A DNA stretch of 64,000 nt from CATQHW01 sp965215345 (GCA_965215345.1 CBDCDL010000002.1:4030001-4094000); one strand, 5' to 3'. Positions 1 through 9,612 are shown, counted from the stretch's first letter. Notes: generated by a model from the sequence alone, not told the origin. A program made the numbers and translations.

Positions 1-2
1 AG

Positions 3-155
3 CTATCGCAGCACGAGAGCCACGTCACCGCGTTCGACTGGAACGGCGACGGCACCCCCGACCTGATCATCGGCGGCGAGTCCGGCGGCCTCTACCTGTT
101 CCACCACGACTGGCTGTCCGGTATCACGAACTCGGTGCGCGTCGCCGTGCCGTGA
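3..155 (+). CDS. C-terminal end of an FG-GAP/VCBS-repeat-type protein (partial)
   Basis: The only open frame at the left edge enters from outside the window and ends at TGA 153-155. The residues NGDGTPDLIIGGESGGLYLF form a typical FG-GAP/VCBS calcium-binding blade (the DxNGDGxxDLxxG pattern), normally part of a beta-propeller in secreted or surface proteins. Only about 50 residues are visible, so the full domain set, signal peptide and function cannot be judged. It runs towards the leftward transporter operon and converges on it; a hairpin lies between them. Family assignment is good for the motif, weak for anything beyond it. Confidence 0.6.
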   Translation, partial: LSQHESHVTAFDWNGDGTPDLIIGGESGGLYLFHHDWLSGITNSVRVAVP

Positions 156-282
156 GCGCCATAGCTGCGCCCCGTACTTCGTCGACGACTTGGGCGACCG
201 CTACGAACGATCTCCAACCGGAGCCTGTGCTACCTCGTGCGGGCGCACGAGCGGCCGTCCGTGTCCCGAGTGTGTTTCGGTG

Positions 283-309
283 AAGGGCTGACCGCGCCGG
301 TCAGCCCTT
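283..309. terminator. Hairpin between converging genes
   Basis: An 11-bp perfect inverted repeat (AAGGGCTGACC / GGTCAGCCCTT) with the 5-nt loop GCGCC spans the stop codon of the leftward permease. No T-run follows on either strand, so it is at best a weak or factor-assisted bidirectional terminator between the FG-GAP fragment and the permease gene. Confidence 0.45.
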
Positions 310-1194
310 GATGGCGCCGAGCATGATGCCTTTGACGAAGTACTTCTGGATGAACGGGTAGACCACCACGATCGGTCCGATGGTGAGAAGGATGGTGACC
401 GCCTGCACCGCCTGCACCGGCACGGGCTCACTGAGCCCCAGCACGTCGCCCGCTTCGTCCAGCTCGGCGAAGTCCAGCACCTTGATCATGTCGCGGATGA
501 GGAGCTGCAGCACCTGCTTGTTCCTGTCGTCGATGTAGATCATGGCGTCGAACCACGCGTTCCAGTGTTCCACCGCGGCCCACAGTCCGACGGTCATGAG
601 CACGGGCTTGGAGAGCGGTGCGATGACGCGGACCAGGATGGTCCAGTATCCGGCGCCGTCGATGATCGCTGAATCCTCCATCGCCTGATCGATCGTCATC
701 AGAAAGTTGCGCGCCACGATGATGTAGTAGACGTTCATCGCGATCGGGAGGATCAGCACCCAACGCGTGTCCATCAGCCCCAGCGACCGGATCAACAGGT
801 AGGTGGGGATCAGTCCGCCCGAGAAGAACATCGTCAGTACGTAACACACGGTAAGGAACCCGCGTCCGGGAAGATCCCGCTTGGCGAGCGCGTACGCCGC
901 CGTGAACGTCACCAGCAGCGTCAGGGAAGTGCCGAACAGGGTTCTGTGCAGGGTGTTGGCGTAGGCCACGAACAGATCGTTGTCGATGAACACGTAGCGC
1001 CACGAGTTGAGAGTCCAGCGGTCGATCCAGATGTGCAGCCCCAGCGAAGAAACCTCGTCGAAAGGGGAGAACGAACTCAGGAACAGGTACCAGAACGGGT
1101 ACAGGATGGTGACGCTGAGCAGGAACAGTACGGTCGCGTTGCCGGCGTCGAACATGCGGCCTGCAAGCGAGTGCTGAACGGTGGGAGAAGCCAT
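301..1194 (-). CDS. Carbohydrate ABC transporter permease, LplC/YtcP type
   Basis: A 297-residue inner-membrane permease with about six hydrophobic segments. The cytoplasmic EAA loop is visible as EDSAIIDGAGYWTILVRVIA, and the protein ends in KYFVKGIMLGAIKG, a hallmark of the LplC/YtcP/AraQ branch of CUT1 sugar importers. It starts at ATG 1192-1194, ten bases after the stop of the LplB-type permease, so the two form the heterodimeric channel. It is the last gene of a leftward operon (binding protein, YetA-like lyase, LplB, LplC). No ATPase gene is present; CUT1 importers of this type commonly share a distant MsmX-like ATPase. The substrate is inferred from the YetA-like neighbour. Confidence 0.9.
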   Translation of the reverse strand: MASPTVQHSLAGRMFDAGNATVLFLLSVTILYPFWYLFLSSFSPFDEVSSLGLHIWIDRWTLNSWRYVFIDNDLFVAYANTLHRTLFGTSLTLLVTFTAAYALAKRDLPGRGFLTVCYVLTMFFSGGLIPTYLLIRSLGLMDTRWVLILPIAMNVYYIIVARNFLMTIDQAMEDSAIIDGAGYWTILVRVIAPLSKPVLMTVGLWAAVEHWNAWFDAMIYIDDRNKQVLQLLIRDMIKVLDFAELDEAGDVLGLSEPVPVQAVQAVTILLTIGPIVVVYPFIQKYFVKGIMLGAIKG

Positions 1195-1204
1195 CGACTC
1201 TGTG

Positions 1205-2176
1205 CTACCAGATATGGTATTCGCTGAACCGTTTGATGATGCTGTTCGCGGCCACCAGGATGGTCACCCCTGCCGCGTTCTTGAACAGCCCCACGGCGGC
1301 CGAGTAGTCGAACTGCGCCTCCTCGATCCCCGAGCGGTAGATGTAGGTGTCGAACACGTCAGCCACGGGATACACCAGCGGGTTGTAGAGGTTGAATATC
1401 TGGGCGAACGACTCGTCCAGGATGTTGCCGATCTGGATCAGGAACAGAATCGTCATCACCGGGATCAGGGAAGGGAGCGTAATGCGGAGGGTTTTCTGCC
1501 AGCGGTTCGCTCCGTCGATCGACGCGCTCTCGTAGAGCCCGGGATCGATGGACGACAGCGCCGCCAGATAGACGATGCTGCTCCAGCCGATCCCCTGCCA
1601 GATGCCGGTCACCACCAACAGGCCGCGGAAGGTGGCCTTGTTGGTCAGCCAATGCACCGGCTCCATCCCCATCAGCGTGTAGAAGTAAGCGATGATGCCG
1701 CGCTGCGGAGAGAGAATCTCCGTCAGGATGCCCGCCAGGATCACCCACGAGATGAAGTGCGGGAGATAGGAGATGGTCTGCACCACCCGCCTGTAGAGCG
1801 ACACCCTCACCTCGTTGAGCAGCAACGCCAGAATGATGGGGCAGGGGAAGCCGAACACCAGTCGCAGGACGCTCAACCAGAAGGTATTGAAGAACACGCG
1901 CAGGAAGAACGGGTCCTTGAACAGACGCCTGAAGTGCGCGAAGTCGTTCCATGGGCTGCCCAGCGCACCGTCGTAGAAGTTGTAGTCCTTGAACGCGATG
2001 ATCAGCCCGTAGATCGGACCGTACTTGAATACCACCAGCAGGCTCATGGAGAGCAGCAGCAGCAGATAGATGGGGCGCATGCGAATCGCCCGCGCGATGG
2101 TCTGCCGCCTCAACACGCGGCGATGCGCGGCGATCACCTGCTCGCTCGTGGTCGCTGCCGCTGCGTTCCGCCGCAT
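1205..2176 (-). CDS. Carbohydrate ABC transporter permease, LplB/YteP type
   Basis: A 323-residue multi-spanning permease with the EAA-loop motif YESASIDGANRWQKTLRITL and the C-terminal run RFSEYHIW typical of LplB-type proteins (family ending W). The frame stays open to 2236, but that would overlap the upstream gene by 59 bases. ATG 2174-2176 (MRRNAAAATT) sits one base after the TGA of the YetA-like gene, so I chose it; translational coupling is likely because no clear Shine-Dalgarno is seen. It pairs with the LplC-type permease downstream to form the membrane channel of an oligosaccharide importer. Confidence 0.9.
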   Translation of the reverse strand: MRRNAAAATTSEQVIAAHRRVLRRQTIARAIRMRPIYLLLLLSMSLLVVFKYGPIYGLIIAFKDYNFYDGALGSPWNDFAHFRRLFKDPFFLRVFFNTFWLSVLRLVFGFPCPIILALLLNEVRVSLYRRVVQTISYLPHFISWVILAGILTEILSPQRGIIAYFYTLMGMEPVHWLTNKATFRGLLVVTGIWQGIGWSSIVYLAALSSIDPGLYESASIDGANRWQKTLRITLPSLIPVMTILFLIQIGNILDESFAQIFNLYNPLVYPVADVFDTYIYRSGIEEAQFDYSAAVGLFKNAAGVTILVAANSIIKRFSEYHIW

Positions 2177-2177
2177 A

Positions 2178-5100
2178 TCAGCGCATGCAGGTGTCGATGT
2201 CGTAGAGAATGTGGGGTGCCACGCAGGCCCGCTCACCGAAGTGCTTGCCGATCGGCTGCGCGGCGTGCGCCGAGCCCTTCAGCCCGGCGGAGAAGCCGTT
2301 CAGCACCGCGCTCTTGAAGCGCTCGTCGCCGGTCAGCCGGTAGGCGTAGGCCGGCCCCTCGAGAATGAGGCTGTTTCTGGCGGCGCTGATGCCGCTCTTG
2401 GGGCAACGCGTGTAGCGGAACGCCTTCTTGGCGGCGATCCAGTGCTCTCGAATCAGGAACTCACAGGCGCCCACGATCAGGTCTGCGGCCGCTTGATCTC
2501 CGGTGGCCTGGTGATAACGTTTCAAGCCGGACAGCAGCACCCCCACCATGAAGTCCGCGTTGCCGGAGCAGCGCGGGAGACACTCGCAGTGGCCCAGCAA
2601 CAACTGATGCGGCCAGCCGTTGGGCGTGTAGCGCTCGCGCACTCGCTGAACGATCAGCTCGGCGGCATTCAAATGGAAATGATCGCCGGTGGTCTGGTAC
2701 AGCGCCATGGTGAGGATCAGGTGCCACCCGGGCCGACGACAGTTACAGAAGTCGAAGTTGACGGTGTAGAGTTGGTCGTACTTGTCGCCGATCCTGATCG
2801 CGATCTCGAGCGCCCGCCGGTCGCCGCTCAGCAGGTGGTAGTCCAGCAATCCCTGCACCCAGGTGTGGTCGACCTCCATCTCGATTACGCCTTGAGCGCC
2901 CCCCTTGCGGTAGTAATAAGGATAGTAGTCGCCGATATGGCCGATGCAATGGGCGTACACCCGGTCGACGAAACCGTGGTCGGCGTGATGGTGGCAGGTG
3001 TCGACGTCCATGTAGTGGCGTGCCGCCTGCTCGCCGGCCGTGAAAAATCGGGAGTCGCCGCCGCGCGCGTAGTGGAGGAAAAACACATGCGGCGTGTCGT
3101 ATTCGATGTTGCCCCACTTCTGAACGTGGTACCAGTCGCCGAAGTTGAGCATGCCGTATTCTCTGCCGGTTTCCCTGGTTTCCAGGTAGTTGGCGAGGCT
3201 GTAGTCGGCGTAGTGCTCGTACTCCGGGAACTTGCCCGGGTCGACGGCGGCCACGTCTCCGAACGCCTTGCTGTCGCAATACCATGCCGCCGGAGCGCGG
3301 GCCCGCAACGGTTCCTGCAGATGCGGGGACGAGCTCGGGGCGGGGGCGGTGTGAAACTGGTACACCAGTTCGTGGGTGCGCGACACGCCCTGCTTGAGCT
3401 TGTACGTGCCGTCCTGCAGGTAGTAGTAGAGCTTGTCCTCCAGCTCCCCGCGGGCGCAGTAGCGGTCGTCTGGAAGCGGCGGGCAGAGCCCCACCTCCAG
3501 GCCGTTGGCCGTGGCCCCGAGGCTCTTGGGGTAGTTCTGCCAGAAGTCGCGCACGGCGATGGTAAGCCCGCGCGTCCGGTCGCTCAGATCGATCGTTCCC
3601 GACGCCCGCCCGCCGTTCTGCCGGACGCCGCTCTGCCCGGCGCCACCGGGCTCCGTTACCGTGTATTCGTCGTCCTCAAGCTGCGCCAGCGTCGGCTGGC
3701 CGTCGCTCCGGTATGCTGCCTCATCGGCGCAGAACAGCGTGCACGAAGGGTCAGCCAACCGTAGCGGCGTACGCAGCATGAGACTTCGGACGGCGGTGAA
3801 GTTGTCCGTTACGTGGTCGTTCTCCCAAGTATGCAGAATGCGCACGAAGTCCTTGCCGGCGTAGGCGGTGAGTCGGGTGACGTAGGTGAACATGCGGCGG
3901 GCATCAGCGGCCTGGAGCCCGCCCTGCATCTTCACCGTGGTCCGCAGCGGACCTCGTTCCTCCACCGCGACGGAGCACACCCCCTCGTGCGTGCGGAAGA
4001 TGGTGCCGTCGGCGGTCGTCAGCTCCATGAGCCCCGGAGAGCGAGGGTCGGTGACCTCTTCATCCGCGGAGAACGCGCCGTCGCCGTTGGCGTCGATCCA
4101 TACTCTTGCGGGGAAGCAAGGCGCCCGGCCGTCCAGCAGCACCTTGAGCGGTCCCGTATGCAACGCTACCTCGGTGCCGTGTTCGGTGAGCCCGAGCGGC
4201 GTGCGCGGCCGGTCTTCCCGGCGGACCACGGCATGGCCGAATTCCAGCCGATACTCGGAGCTGTCCGCGGCCGCCACATCGGCCTGAAAGTCGATCAGCA
4301 GCCACTTGACGCTGCCGTCCGGCCATTCCGCGAGCACGGCGGTCTGCAGCGGGATCTCCGCTCCCGATCCGTCCAGCAGCCGCGTATTCCCGGCGGCCGT
4401 GAGCGCGCCCTGCGGGAATGGAAGTCCCGACGTCACCGGCCACCCCCGCCGCTGTACCGGCGCCTCGTTGGCAACCTGGAGGGGCACGGCATCACGTGCC
4501 ACGTCACCGCGAGGCCGGCGTCGCGGAGCGGTCGAGAACGTATAGTCCTGCGACCTCACCTCGGTACCGTCCGGCGCAGTTCCCAGCAGGCGATAGTGAT
4601 AGGTTCGGTCCGCCTGCAGGTCGTCCAGGATGATACGATGGTTGTTGTAGATTGACGTGACCGGTGGCATGTACACCTGCGCGTAGGTCGCCGCGGAGGG
4701 TGGCAACGCCACTTCCTCGGTCTCCACGCGGCTGCCGTAGTCGGCGGACGGCCCGTACTCAAGCCGCGAGCGTGTCGCCCAATCGGTGATCCAGGTGATC
4801 CGCGCCTGCCGCCTTCCCGCGCGCTCCAGCGGGACCGCGCGCACGGAACCGAACCCATGGCTGCGCGGCTCCTGCTGCGGCTTGTCCTTGAGCAGCAACA
4901 GGTTCTCGATCCGATACGAGCCCCCGCCGCTGGCCGGCGTCATCAGCGTGATCAGCGCGTTGCCGGTGAACTCGCACGCCTCCGTCAGCACGAACAGGTA
5001 CGAACGATTGTCGTGGGCGGCGGCGACCGCGACTCCCTTGCGTTCGTTGCCGACGAAGTACGTCACCACCTGATCGGGGACGCCCTGCTCGTCGTACATG

Positions 5101-5408
5101 ATGAACGCCGGGTAGTAGGTGCCGCGTGCCGGCTTGCTGATGAAGAACGCGGCACCCGGCTTGGTTCTGACAACGGAGAGCGCACGGTAGTCGCTGACCA
5201 AGTCATGCACGAACCCCTGGTAACCGTAAGAGTCCAGATAGAATGCTTGCGGACCTACGACGATATTCTCGGGATCGGCAACGACCTCCTCCAACAGGTC
5301 GAGACCCTCGCGGAATACCTCGAATCCCTCGCTCGTGCGTTGCGATGCCGGAGCTGCTGATCTCACGGATCGCACCGCTGCAACCGGAACCATCGCAGGG
5401 GAGGGCAT
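2178..5408 (-). CDS. PcRGLX/YetA-like polysaccharide lyase family protein with Fn3-like domain
   Basis: This 1076-residue protein carries, from about residue 320, the RIFT-barrel signature of the PcRGLX/YetA family (GWPVTSGLPFPQGAL, then EWPDGSVKWLLIDFQAD), followed by a central beta-sandwich and an alpha/alpha-toroid from about residue 700. Residues 200-300 (ITWITD, then TYHYRLLGT) look like a fibronectin-III/purple-acid-phosphatase N-terminal domain, and residues 30-170 are an unassigned beta-rich segment. No clear signal peptide is seen. In Bacillus subtilis yetA lies beside lplABCD, as here. Members cleave rhamnogalacturonan-type chains; the activity here is inferred. The gene is 17 bases downstream of the binding-protein gene and starts at ATG 5406-5408. 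It is longer than typical YetA (about 850 residues) because of the N-terminal modules. Confidence 0.75.
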   Translation of the reverse strand: MPSPAMVPVAAVRSVRSAAPASQRTSEGFEVFREGLDLLEEVVADPENIVVGPQAFYLDSYGYQGFVHDLVSDYRALSVVRTKPGAAFFISKPARGTYYPAFIMYDEQGVPDQVVTYFVGNERKGVAVAAAHDNRSYLFVLTEACEFTGNALITLMTPASGGGSYRIENLLLLKDKPQQEPRSHGFGSVRAVPLERAGRRQARITWITDWATRSRLEYGPSADYGSRVETEEVALPPSAATYAQVYMPPVTSIYNNHRIILDDLQADRTYHYRLLGTAPDGTEVRSQDYTFSTAPRRRPRGDVARDAVPLQVANEAPVQRRGWPVTSGLPFPQGALTAAGNTRLLDGSGAEIPLQTAVLAEWPDGSVKWLLIDFQADVAAADSSEYRLEFGHAVVRREDRPRTPLGLTEHGTEVALHTGPLKVLLDGRAPCFPARVWIDANGDGAFSADEEVTDPRSPGLMELTTADGTIFRTHEGVCSVAVEERGPLRTTVKMQGGLQAADARRMFTYVTRLTAYAGKDFVRILHTWENDHVTDNFTAVRSLMLRTPLRLADPSCTLFCADEAAYRSDGQPTLAQLEDDEYTVTEPGGAGQSGVRQNGGRASGTIDLSDRTRGLTIAVRDFWQNYPKSLGATANGLEVGLCPPLPDDRYCARGELEDKLYYYLQDGTYKLKQGVSRTHELVYQFHTAPAPSSSPHLQEPLRARAPAAWYCDSKAFGDVAAVDPGKFPEYEHYADYSLANYLETRETGREYGMLNFGDWYHVQKWGNIEYDTPHVFFLHYARGGDSRFFTAGEQAARHYMDVDTCHHHADHGFVDRVYAHCIGHIGDYYPYYYRKGGAQGVIEMEVDHTWVQGLLDYHLLSGDRRALEIAIRIGDKYDQLYTVNFDFCNCRRPGWHLILTMALYQTTGDHFHLNAAELIVQRVRERYTPNGWPHQLLLGHCECLPRCSGNADFMVGVLLSGLKRYHQATGDQAAADLIVGACEFLIREHWIAAKKAFRYTRCPKSGISAARNSLILEGPAYAYRLTGDERFKSAVLNGFSAGLKGSAHAAQPIGKHFGERACVAPHILYDIDTCMR

Positions 5409-5425
5409 TCCCTCGACGGTCGACC

Positions 5426-7099
5426 TCAGTAGACCACGTTACCCTTGCGCAATTCCGCGACGATCGGCATCTTGGCCATCTCGGCGTGCACTTCGCTGCC
5501 GCCCGCCTGCAACCATTTCTCCACATAGCTGTCCCACGCGGCATCGATCTCCAGGTCGCTGGTAATCGCTTCCCAGATGAACTCGTCTCTGATGGTGTCG
5601 AGCGCGCCCGCGTACTCGGCCCACACCGCAGCGTAGTCGGTCTCGCTGAACAAGTCCTCGCGATAGCTCGGGACAGCGATCGCGCCGCCCTCGCCGCCCT
5701 CGCCGAAGTAGGCTTGCAGCGGAGCCTGCTCGGGCGACACGTACATCAGGTGCAGCTCACGGTAGAAGTTCATGTACGGGTAGTAGAGGATGCCGGTGTT
5801 GCCGCCGCGTCCATACTCCTCCGTGTACTGCACCGGCGACTTGAACGGCTCGCCCGTCCAGTTGAAGTGGACGCCCGGCCAACCGAAGTAGGCGTAGACC
5901 CTGCCCTCCGGGTCCCAGTTGGTGTACTCGACGATGTCCAGGATCTTGGCCAGCTTTGCGTCGTCGACTCTCCTTGACACCATGAACATGATCTGGCGCG
6001 CATCGATCGGCAGGGTGCCGCCGGCCTTGGCGTAGCCGGTATGGGTGCCGTCCGGCCCGACCGGGACCGGAGTCATCACCGCCTTGGCGCCGGCGTCCTG
6101 CGCATAGAGCGGATGCGGCAGCCAGTTCTCGCCACTGGGGTTGGCGCCGGAGGCGACGTAGACCGGGGCACTGGTGTAGGCGCCGGCGAGGCCGTTGATG
6201 ATCTTGTTGTCACGCTGCTCCTTCGATACGGTCGGCAGCTCCGAGTCGATGATCCCGTCCCGGTACCAGCGCTGGCCGGTCTTCAATGCTTCCCTGAGGT
6301 TGGGGTGGACCGCCATCTTCACCGCCGTGCCGCCGTCATCGAAATTGTCCACGCCGTTCAGGCCGAACATCGTCAGCAGCATGTGCAGCCCGCGGGAGCC
6401 GATGGTGCTGTCCGTGGCATACGGAATCGTGTCCGCCAGTCCGTTACCGTCCAGGTCTTCGTTGCGGAAGGCGTACAGGATCTTCTCGAACTCCGCGAAG
6501 GTGTAGGGGGTCTTGGTCCAGTAGGTCTTGCCTTCCGAGATACCGGCACCCGCATGGATCAGGTCGGCGGGGACCATGTCGATCTTCTCCAGCCAATCCA
6601 GGCGAAAGACAGGAAAGTAGGAGACGCCACCGGCATAGTCGTAACTCCTCACGAGCCCCGTGTACTCGTCGTCCTTGCCCGGCACCAGCCCGTACATCCA
6701 CGCGGCCGGTCCCATGGAGTCGAGCCACGCGGCCATCGACGGAACGTGCTTGACGATCATCTCCTTGGGAATGGAGCGGAACACGCCCTGCATGTAGTAG
6801 TCGCGCGGCGTAACGTACATGTAGCCGGCATCGGGTTCTTCGCCGGATGCGAACAGGAGCTGGTACTTCTCCCGGTCGCGCCGCCAGAGCTGCGTGTTGA
6901 CCAGCTTGACGTTGAACTTCTCCTCGAGGTGCGCCTGCACCGGGTTGCCGTCCTGGATCTCCCCTCCGAACGGACCGAACCAGGAGATCTCCATCGGCTC
7001 CTCTACCGCGGTCGCTTCCATGTCCGCGCCGGCCGTGGCCTGCAGAGTCACGACCACCAGCAACGTCGCGACCAAGGCAAGAAAACGGGCTGTTGTCAT
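5426..7099 (-). CDS. Extracellular solute-binding protein of an Lpl-type sugar importer
   Basis: A 557-residue secreted binding protein. The N-terminus has basic residues, a hydrophobic stretch (FLALVATLLVVVTLQ) and an Ala-rich cleavage region; there is no clear lipobox Cys. The mature part begins with a short acidic linker, then EISWFGPFGG, and later has GNTGILYYPY and similar cluster-3/LplA-type features. Both GTG 7102 and ATG 7099 are possible starts; AGGAGG at 7106-7111 (complement) is only 3 bases from GTG but 6 from ATG, so ATG is preferred. It is the first gene of the leftward operon with the YetA-like lyase and two permeases, so it probably captures pectin-derived oligosaccharides. 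Confidence 0.88.
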   Translation of the reverse strand: MTTARFLALVATLLVVVTLQATAGADMEATAVEEPMEISWFGPFGGEIQDGNPVQAHLEEKFNVKLVNTQLWRRDREKYQLLFASGEEPDAGYMYVTPRDYYMQGVFRSIPKEMIVKHVPSMAAWLDSMGPAAWMYGLVPGKDDEYTGLVRSYDYAGGVSYFPVFRLDWLEKIDMVPADLIHAGAGISEGKTYWTKTPYTFAEFEKILYAFRNEDLDGNGLADTIPYATDSTIGSRGLHMLLTMFGLNGVDNFDDGGTAVKMAVHPNLREALKTGQRWYRDGIIDSELPTVSKEQRDNKIINGLAGAYTSAPVYVASGANPSGENWLPHPLYAQDAGAKAVMTPVPVGPDGTHTGYAKAGGTLPIDARQIMFMVSRRVDDAKLAKILDIVEYTNWDPEGRVYAYFGWPGVHFNWTGEPFKSPVQYTEEYGRGGNTGILYYPYMNFYRELHLMYVSPEQAPLQAYFGEGGEGGAIAVPSYREDLFSETDYAAVWAEYAGALDTIRDEFIWEAITSDLEIDAAWDSYVEKWLQAGGSEVHAEMAKMPIVAELRKGNVVY

Positions 7100-7276
7100 C
7101 ACGTACCTCCTGACCTCTGCGCTCGCAGAGAATCTTCTGCGTTATGCAGGTCCATGGCAGCATGAACCTGCGAAGTCGCGGCGTCAAGCATCCGCGTCCC
7201 GTGCACGCCGCGAACAGGAATTCGTCGGCGCCGGAGGTCGCGACACCGCAAGGCGCGGCCATGCTCGAACGCGGGT

Positions 7277-8359
7277 TCAGAGCGCGGAAGCCACCAAGTC
7301 GCCGACTTCGGTGGTGGAGTAGCCCATCCGGCCGGCGGACATGCTCTGCATCTTCGGCGTGGTGGCGCGGATCGCGTTCTCGACCCGCTGCGACGCGCGG
7401 GTCAGGTTGCCCAGCCCCTTCTGCTCGCCGATCACCGAGAGCAGCATCCCCATGGCGGCGATGGCCGCGATCGGGTTGATCACGTTCCTGCCGGTATACT
7501 TCGGCGCCGAACCGCCCATGCACTCGAACATGCTGCAGCCGCCCGGATCCGGGTTGATATTGCCGCCGGCGCTGACGCCCAGGCCGCCCTGAATCATGGC
7601 GCCGATGTCGGTGATGATGTCGCCGAACATGTTGGGCACCACGACCGTGTCGTAGTACTCCGGGTTCTTCACGAACCACATGCAGGCGGCGTCGATGTGG
7701 TTGTAGTCGCGGGTCACGTCCGGGTATTCGGGTCCCATCTCGTGGAAGGCGCGCTCCCACAGGTTGGCCGCGTAGGTCAGCACGTTGGTCTTGTGCACGA
7801 GCGTGAGCTGCATCTTGTCCTTGCGGCGGCGGCACAGCTCGAAGGCGTAGCGCAGGCAGCGGTCGACGCCGAAGCGGGTGGCGATCATCTCCTGCGTCGC
7901 CACCTCCTGCGGGGTGTTCTTGCGCAGGAAGCCGCCGGCGCCGCAGTACAGGTCCTCGGTGTTCTCGCGCACGACCTCGAAACTGATGTCCTCCGGCCCC
8001 TTGTCCTTGAGCGGCGTGTCCACGCCGGGGTAGAGCTTGATCGGCCGCAGGTTGATGTACTGGTCGAGCTGGAAGCGGATGGCCAGCAGCAACCCCTTCT
8101 CCAGGATGCCCGGCGTCACCTCCGGGTGGCCGATGGCGCCCAGGTAGATGGCGTCGAACTGGCGCAGCTCGTCGATCTGCTGCTCGTTGATCACCTCGCC
8201 GGTGGCCAGGTAGCGGTCGCCGCCGTAGTCGAAGTCCACCCGCTCGTAGGAGATCCCCTCCAGCGGGGCCACCGCCTCCAGCACCTTGCACGCCTCGGCG
8301 GTCACCTCCGGGCCCGTGCCGTCACCGCCGATGACGGCGATCTTGATCGAATCGGACAC
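7277..8359 (-). CDS. Isopropylmalate/isocitrate/tartrate dehydrogenase family protein
   Basis: A 360-residue NAD(P)-dependent beta-decarboxylating dehydrogenase, the normal length for LeuB-type enzymes. Visible motifs are GGDGTGPEV near the N-terminus, VVRENTEDLY (substrate loop), KTNVLT, and NMFGDIITDIGA with the metal-binding aspartates. The open frame extends to 8515, but GTG 8357-8359 (VSDSIKIAVIGGDG) has GGAGGG seven bases upstream and gives the canonical N-terminus. No leuA/C/D genes lie nearby, and the loop sequence does not let me separate isopropylmalate from tartrate/malate dehydrogenase, so no gene symbol is given. It lies upstream of, and in line with, the sugar-uptake operon, with a 174-base gap. 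Confidence 0.85.
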   Translation of the reverse strand: MSDSIKIAVIGGDGTGPEVTAEACKVLEAVAPLEGISYERVDFDYGGDRYLATGEVINEQQIDELRQFDAIYLGAIGHPEVTPGILEKGLLLAIRFQLDQYINLRPIKLYPGVDTPLKDKGPEDISFEVVRENTEDLYCGAGGFLRKNTPQEVATQEMIATRFGVDRCLRYAFELCRRRKDKMQLTLVHKTNVLTYAANLWERAFHEMGPEYPDVTRDYNHIDAACMWFVKNPEYYDTVVVPNMFGDIITDIGAMIQGGLGVSAGGNINPDPGGCSMFECMGGSAPKYTGRNVINPIAAIAAMGMLLSVIGEQKGLGNLTRASQRVENAIRATTPKMQSMSAGRMGYSTTEVGDLVASAL

Positions 8360-8447
8360 CTGTTTCCCTCCCTTGTGTGGGCGCGATCCTACCAGAAACG
8401 TCCCCTGGGGAGGGGACACGGCCGGCCGATGCCCGCTCGGGCAGCCG

Positions 8448-9503
8448 TCATCGACCGACTCGATCAAGGGTGGCGAGGAAGTCCACTTCGTCCGTGCAGG
8501 CCAACGCCGCAGCAAGGAGCTCGGCCTCGGACGCTGCGGCGAACGCCGGCTTGGCGGAGAATCGCTCCGAGACCTCGATGCCCCGCGACCGCAGTATCTG
8601 ACAGATCATCTCCACGCGGGCTCTCTGCACGCCCTCGTTCACCCCTTCGGCACGGCCTTGTTTCCGGCCTTCCGCACGGCCTTCCAAGCGGCCGCGCTCG
8701 AACCCGGCTCGCCGCTGCGAGCGCAGCAACGGGTCGTCGTCCGGTCCGGTTCCTTCCCGCGCGCCCAGCACGCCACCCACCCGCACCAGTACCGCGCTCG
8801 TCTGCTCCGACGGCTCCGGTTCGTTCAGCGCCACGTGTATCTCCGCCGCCGTCCACCCCGGGAACACGCGGCTCTCCGCCGCCTCCCGGTAGCGACCGTC
8901 CTCCAACACGTGGATCGTCAGCCCCGGCCGCCGCGCACGCGGGCGGCTCGGAGACGGCGCCTCCGGCACGTCGACCCATACTTCCGGGAAGCCCCACGAC
9001 TCGTACAGCGACAGCTTGCCCCGCCGCGCGTCGGTGCTGTGGTCCACTTCCAGCACCACGTCGGGGAAATCGTCCTCCCCGGTCACCATCGCCGCGCCCG
9101 GCAGCCTGACGCGGTCCGGATGCAGGTACAGCGACTCGTCGGCCTGCATGATGCTCTGCGGCTCGCCGCGGTCGTCGCGCAGCGACAGGTCCATCGAGCC
9201 GTAGCATTCGATGCGCGAACCGCGTACTTGGGCGATCCGCTCGGCCAACCTGCCCAGCAGACGCGCAGGGCGTTCGTGATACGCCGTGACCGGCTCGCAG
9301 ACCCAGGCGGTCTCGGTGGCCGCATCCCAATGCTCCAGGCGCCGGTCGAACCGTTCCAACTCGGCGCGCGGCAGGTGCACCGGCGTGCAGCCGGGGAACA
9401 CCGGAGCCTCGGGAGCGGTGCGCGGCTGCACGACCGCGCCCTCGGCGTGCCTGGCGGGCAGTGTTTCGGCGGCGGTTGCGGAACCGGTCTCACCGTCGAT
9501 CAT
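8448..9503 (-). CDS. Uma2-family (DUF820) PD-(D/E)XK-like endonuclease
   Basis: A 351-residue protein whose residues 60-235 match the Uma2/DUF820 fold: an N-terminal HERPARLLGRLAERI helix, and the active-site segment PDVVLEVDHSTDARRGK with YESWGFPEVWVDV after it. The usual D...E-x-D/K arrangement is present, with EVD in place of the canonical ExK and a K six positions later. Residues 265-300 are a Gly/Arg/Glu-rich helical stretch (RLEGRAEGRKQGRAEG), common in Uma2 and Rpn proteins of genomes with expanded families. The function is predicted from fold only. It is divergent from the helicase gene at the left edge of the defence island. Confidence 0.75.
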   Translation of the reverse strand: MIDGETGSATAAETLPARHAEGAVVQPRTAPEAPVFPGCTPVHLPRAELERFDRRLEHWDAATETAWVCEPVTAYHERPARLLGRLAERIAQVRGSRIECYGSMDLSLRDDRGEPQSIMQADESLYLHPDRVRLPGAAMVTGEDDFPDVVLEVDHSTDARRGKLSLYESWGFPEVWVDVPEAPSPSRPRARRPGLTIHVLEDGRYREAAESRVFPGWTAAEIHVALNEPEPSEQTSAVLVRVGGVLGAREGTGPDDDPLLRSQRRAGFERGRLEGRAEGRKQGRAEGVNEGVQRARVEMICQILRSRGIEVSERFSAKPAFAAASEAELLAAALACTDEVDFLATLDRVGR

Positions 9504-9612
9504 GCAACGAAAGGTAGCTCACCGTCCCGGCCGTATTCTACCGGGTCGGGGTTCGCGTGCCGATGCGTCCCCCGCTCACGGTCCTCCGGATATAACATAT
9601 GCCATACGATGC

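Noticed and set aside
1181..2317. Long rightward open frame of 378 codons opposite the LplB permease
   Set aside because: Antisense shadow: His/Arg/Gln-rich, no family resemblance, no ribosome site, and the reverse strand encodes a clear permease.
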